Shown: positions 63,321 to 64,000 of the stretch, piece by piece
How positions within the stretch are numbered: the first letter of the stretch is position 1
Layout of the letters: every line of letters begins with the position of its first letter
Assembly: GCA_001936135.1 (NCBI GenBank)
Contig: CP012812.1
Coordinates: 1,798,001 to 1,862,000 of the forward strand
Length of the DNA stretch: 64,000 bases
Reading direction: 5' to 3'
DNA from: Saccharomycopsis fibuligera x Saccharomycopsis cf. fibuligera
Lineage: Eukaryota; Ascomycota; Saccharomycetes; Ascoideales; Saccharomycopsidaceae
Notes under the pieces: model-generated
The model's database searches: none
The model's input: only the letters and a program-made list of their open reading frames with translations
What the model was told of the DNA's origin: nothing
Program-made: the position numbers and the translations under genes

Positions 63321-64000
63321 ACAAGCAAAAGTAGAGTTTGTAAAGCTTTGAAGACTTGATGTGTGGTGTTAATGCTTAGGTTCCTCCTGATACTTAAAAA
63401 AAGAATGATATTGCCTCACTGGTTCCTGTAGCTTTATAAACTTGACTATCTTGTTGTTTCATGTATCTAAAGCATTTGCCACCTTGCCTGTAAGAATGTT
63501 AAGTTATTACAACTGACTAGGATAAGAGTTCCTAGATGATAGCAACCTTTGTACCAAAATAAAAAAAAAAAAAAAAAAAAAAAAAAAATAAAAACCTTTA
63601 AAACTGGTTATCTTGGAAACTGCCCTATTACATGTACCATTTTCATTTCTCTGGTAGTACCTATACGCTGTTAATTTAAAGCTTGTTTAACCCAGTTTAC
63701 CAATAAATTATCAATGCTGCTTGAAGCGCAAAATACTATCACAGAAAATGGACACCACAGGGTATACTATCTGCACTATACCAGTCTGTGAAGTTTGGCA
63801 ATGCAAGCCAGGAACATAGCAAAACAGAACTTGCAACCTTGATTATGCTCAAAATTATTTTTCCACATATATTTTGTGAGACTGAAAAAAAGAAATTTTA
63901 ATTATAATAAATGTAGAGTTTCTTTTAAAAATTACTATATAAATTTAATCTGTGAAATCATTGTCCATCAATGTTTCTTGTCGGCTAAAACAGGTTTAAT
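63321..64000. other. right-edge spacer
   Basis: AT-rich sequence with a 28-A run at 63,561-63,588 and no recognisable gene. More of the arrestin relic may extend here but could not be followed. Confidence 0.5.
63561..63588. repeat. poly(A) tract
   Basis: A run of 28 A near the right end of the window. Confidence 0.95.

Overview
This window looks like a chromosome segment from a budding yeast (Saccharomycotina). It has intron-poor genes, two yeast-type tRNA genes, Ty1/copia and Ty3/gypsy elements, an L1-type LINE like the Zorro elements of Candida, and host genes with clear yeast counterparts (xylulokinase, SPC1, UNG1, GIT-family transporter, DAL5-family transporter, alpha-arrestins). CTG codons are scarce in the host genes, and at two UNG1 positions serine fits better than leucine. 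That hints weakly at the CUG-Ser clade, without proving it.

Region 1 (1-31,680) is a dense cluster of broken retroelements that also holds two tRNA genes. From the left it contains: a copia remnant cut by the window edge; a second copia LTR; tRNA-Leu(AAG); a Ty3/gypsy element (family A); a second gypsy element (family B) inserted in the start of another A copy; a LINE fragment; a solo LTR packed with heat-shock elements (family D). Then come inverted copies of B and A, a near-full-length decayed LINE, LTR B pieces, two solo LTRs of a Ty1-like family (C), and tRNA-Lys(CTT) with a 10-nt intron. The A+B block at 5,650-12,055 and its inverted copy at 17,789-24,194 are almost identical, with every matching landmark summing to 29,844, so no length change was detected in about 6.4 kb. 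The two LINE copies form a second, interlocked inverted pair (landmarks summing to 45,606). The layout resembles inverted-repeat and retroelement-rich regional centromeres of some yeasts, a testable inference only.

Region 2 (32,000-46,300) holds ordinary single-copy genes: xylulokinase (-), SPC1 (-), UNG1 (+), a GIT-type glycerophosphodiester transporter (-), a YeeE/YedE-type sulfur-compound transporter (+) and a DAL5-family MFS transporter (+). Long gene-free spacers hold homopolymer tracts.

Region 3 (47,900-63,400) is a local expansion of ART10-like alpha-arrestins: four intact genes (three +, one -) and two decayed paralogues. A nitrilase gene broken by one frameshift lies among them. Each intact arrestin ends in a (P/L)PxY-type motif of the kind that recruits Rsp5-family ubiquitin ligases. 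The region suggests gene birth and death of transporter-turnover adaptors. All calls come from reading the sequence; no database search was run.
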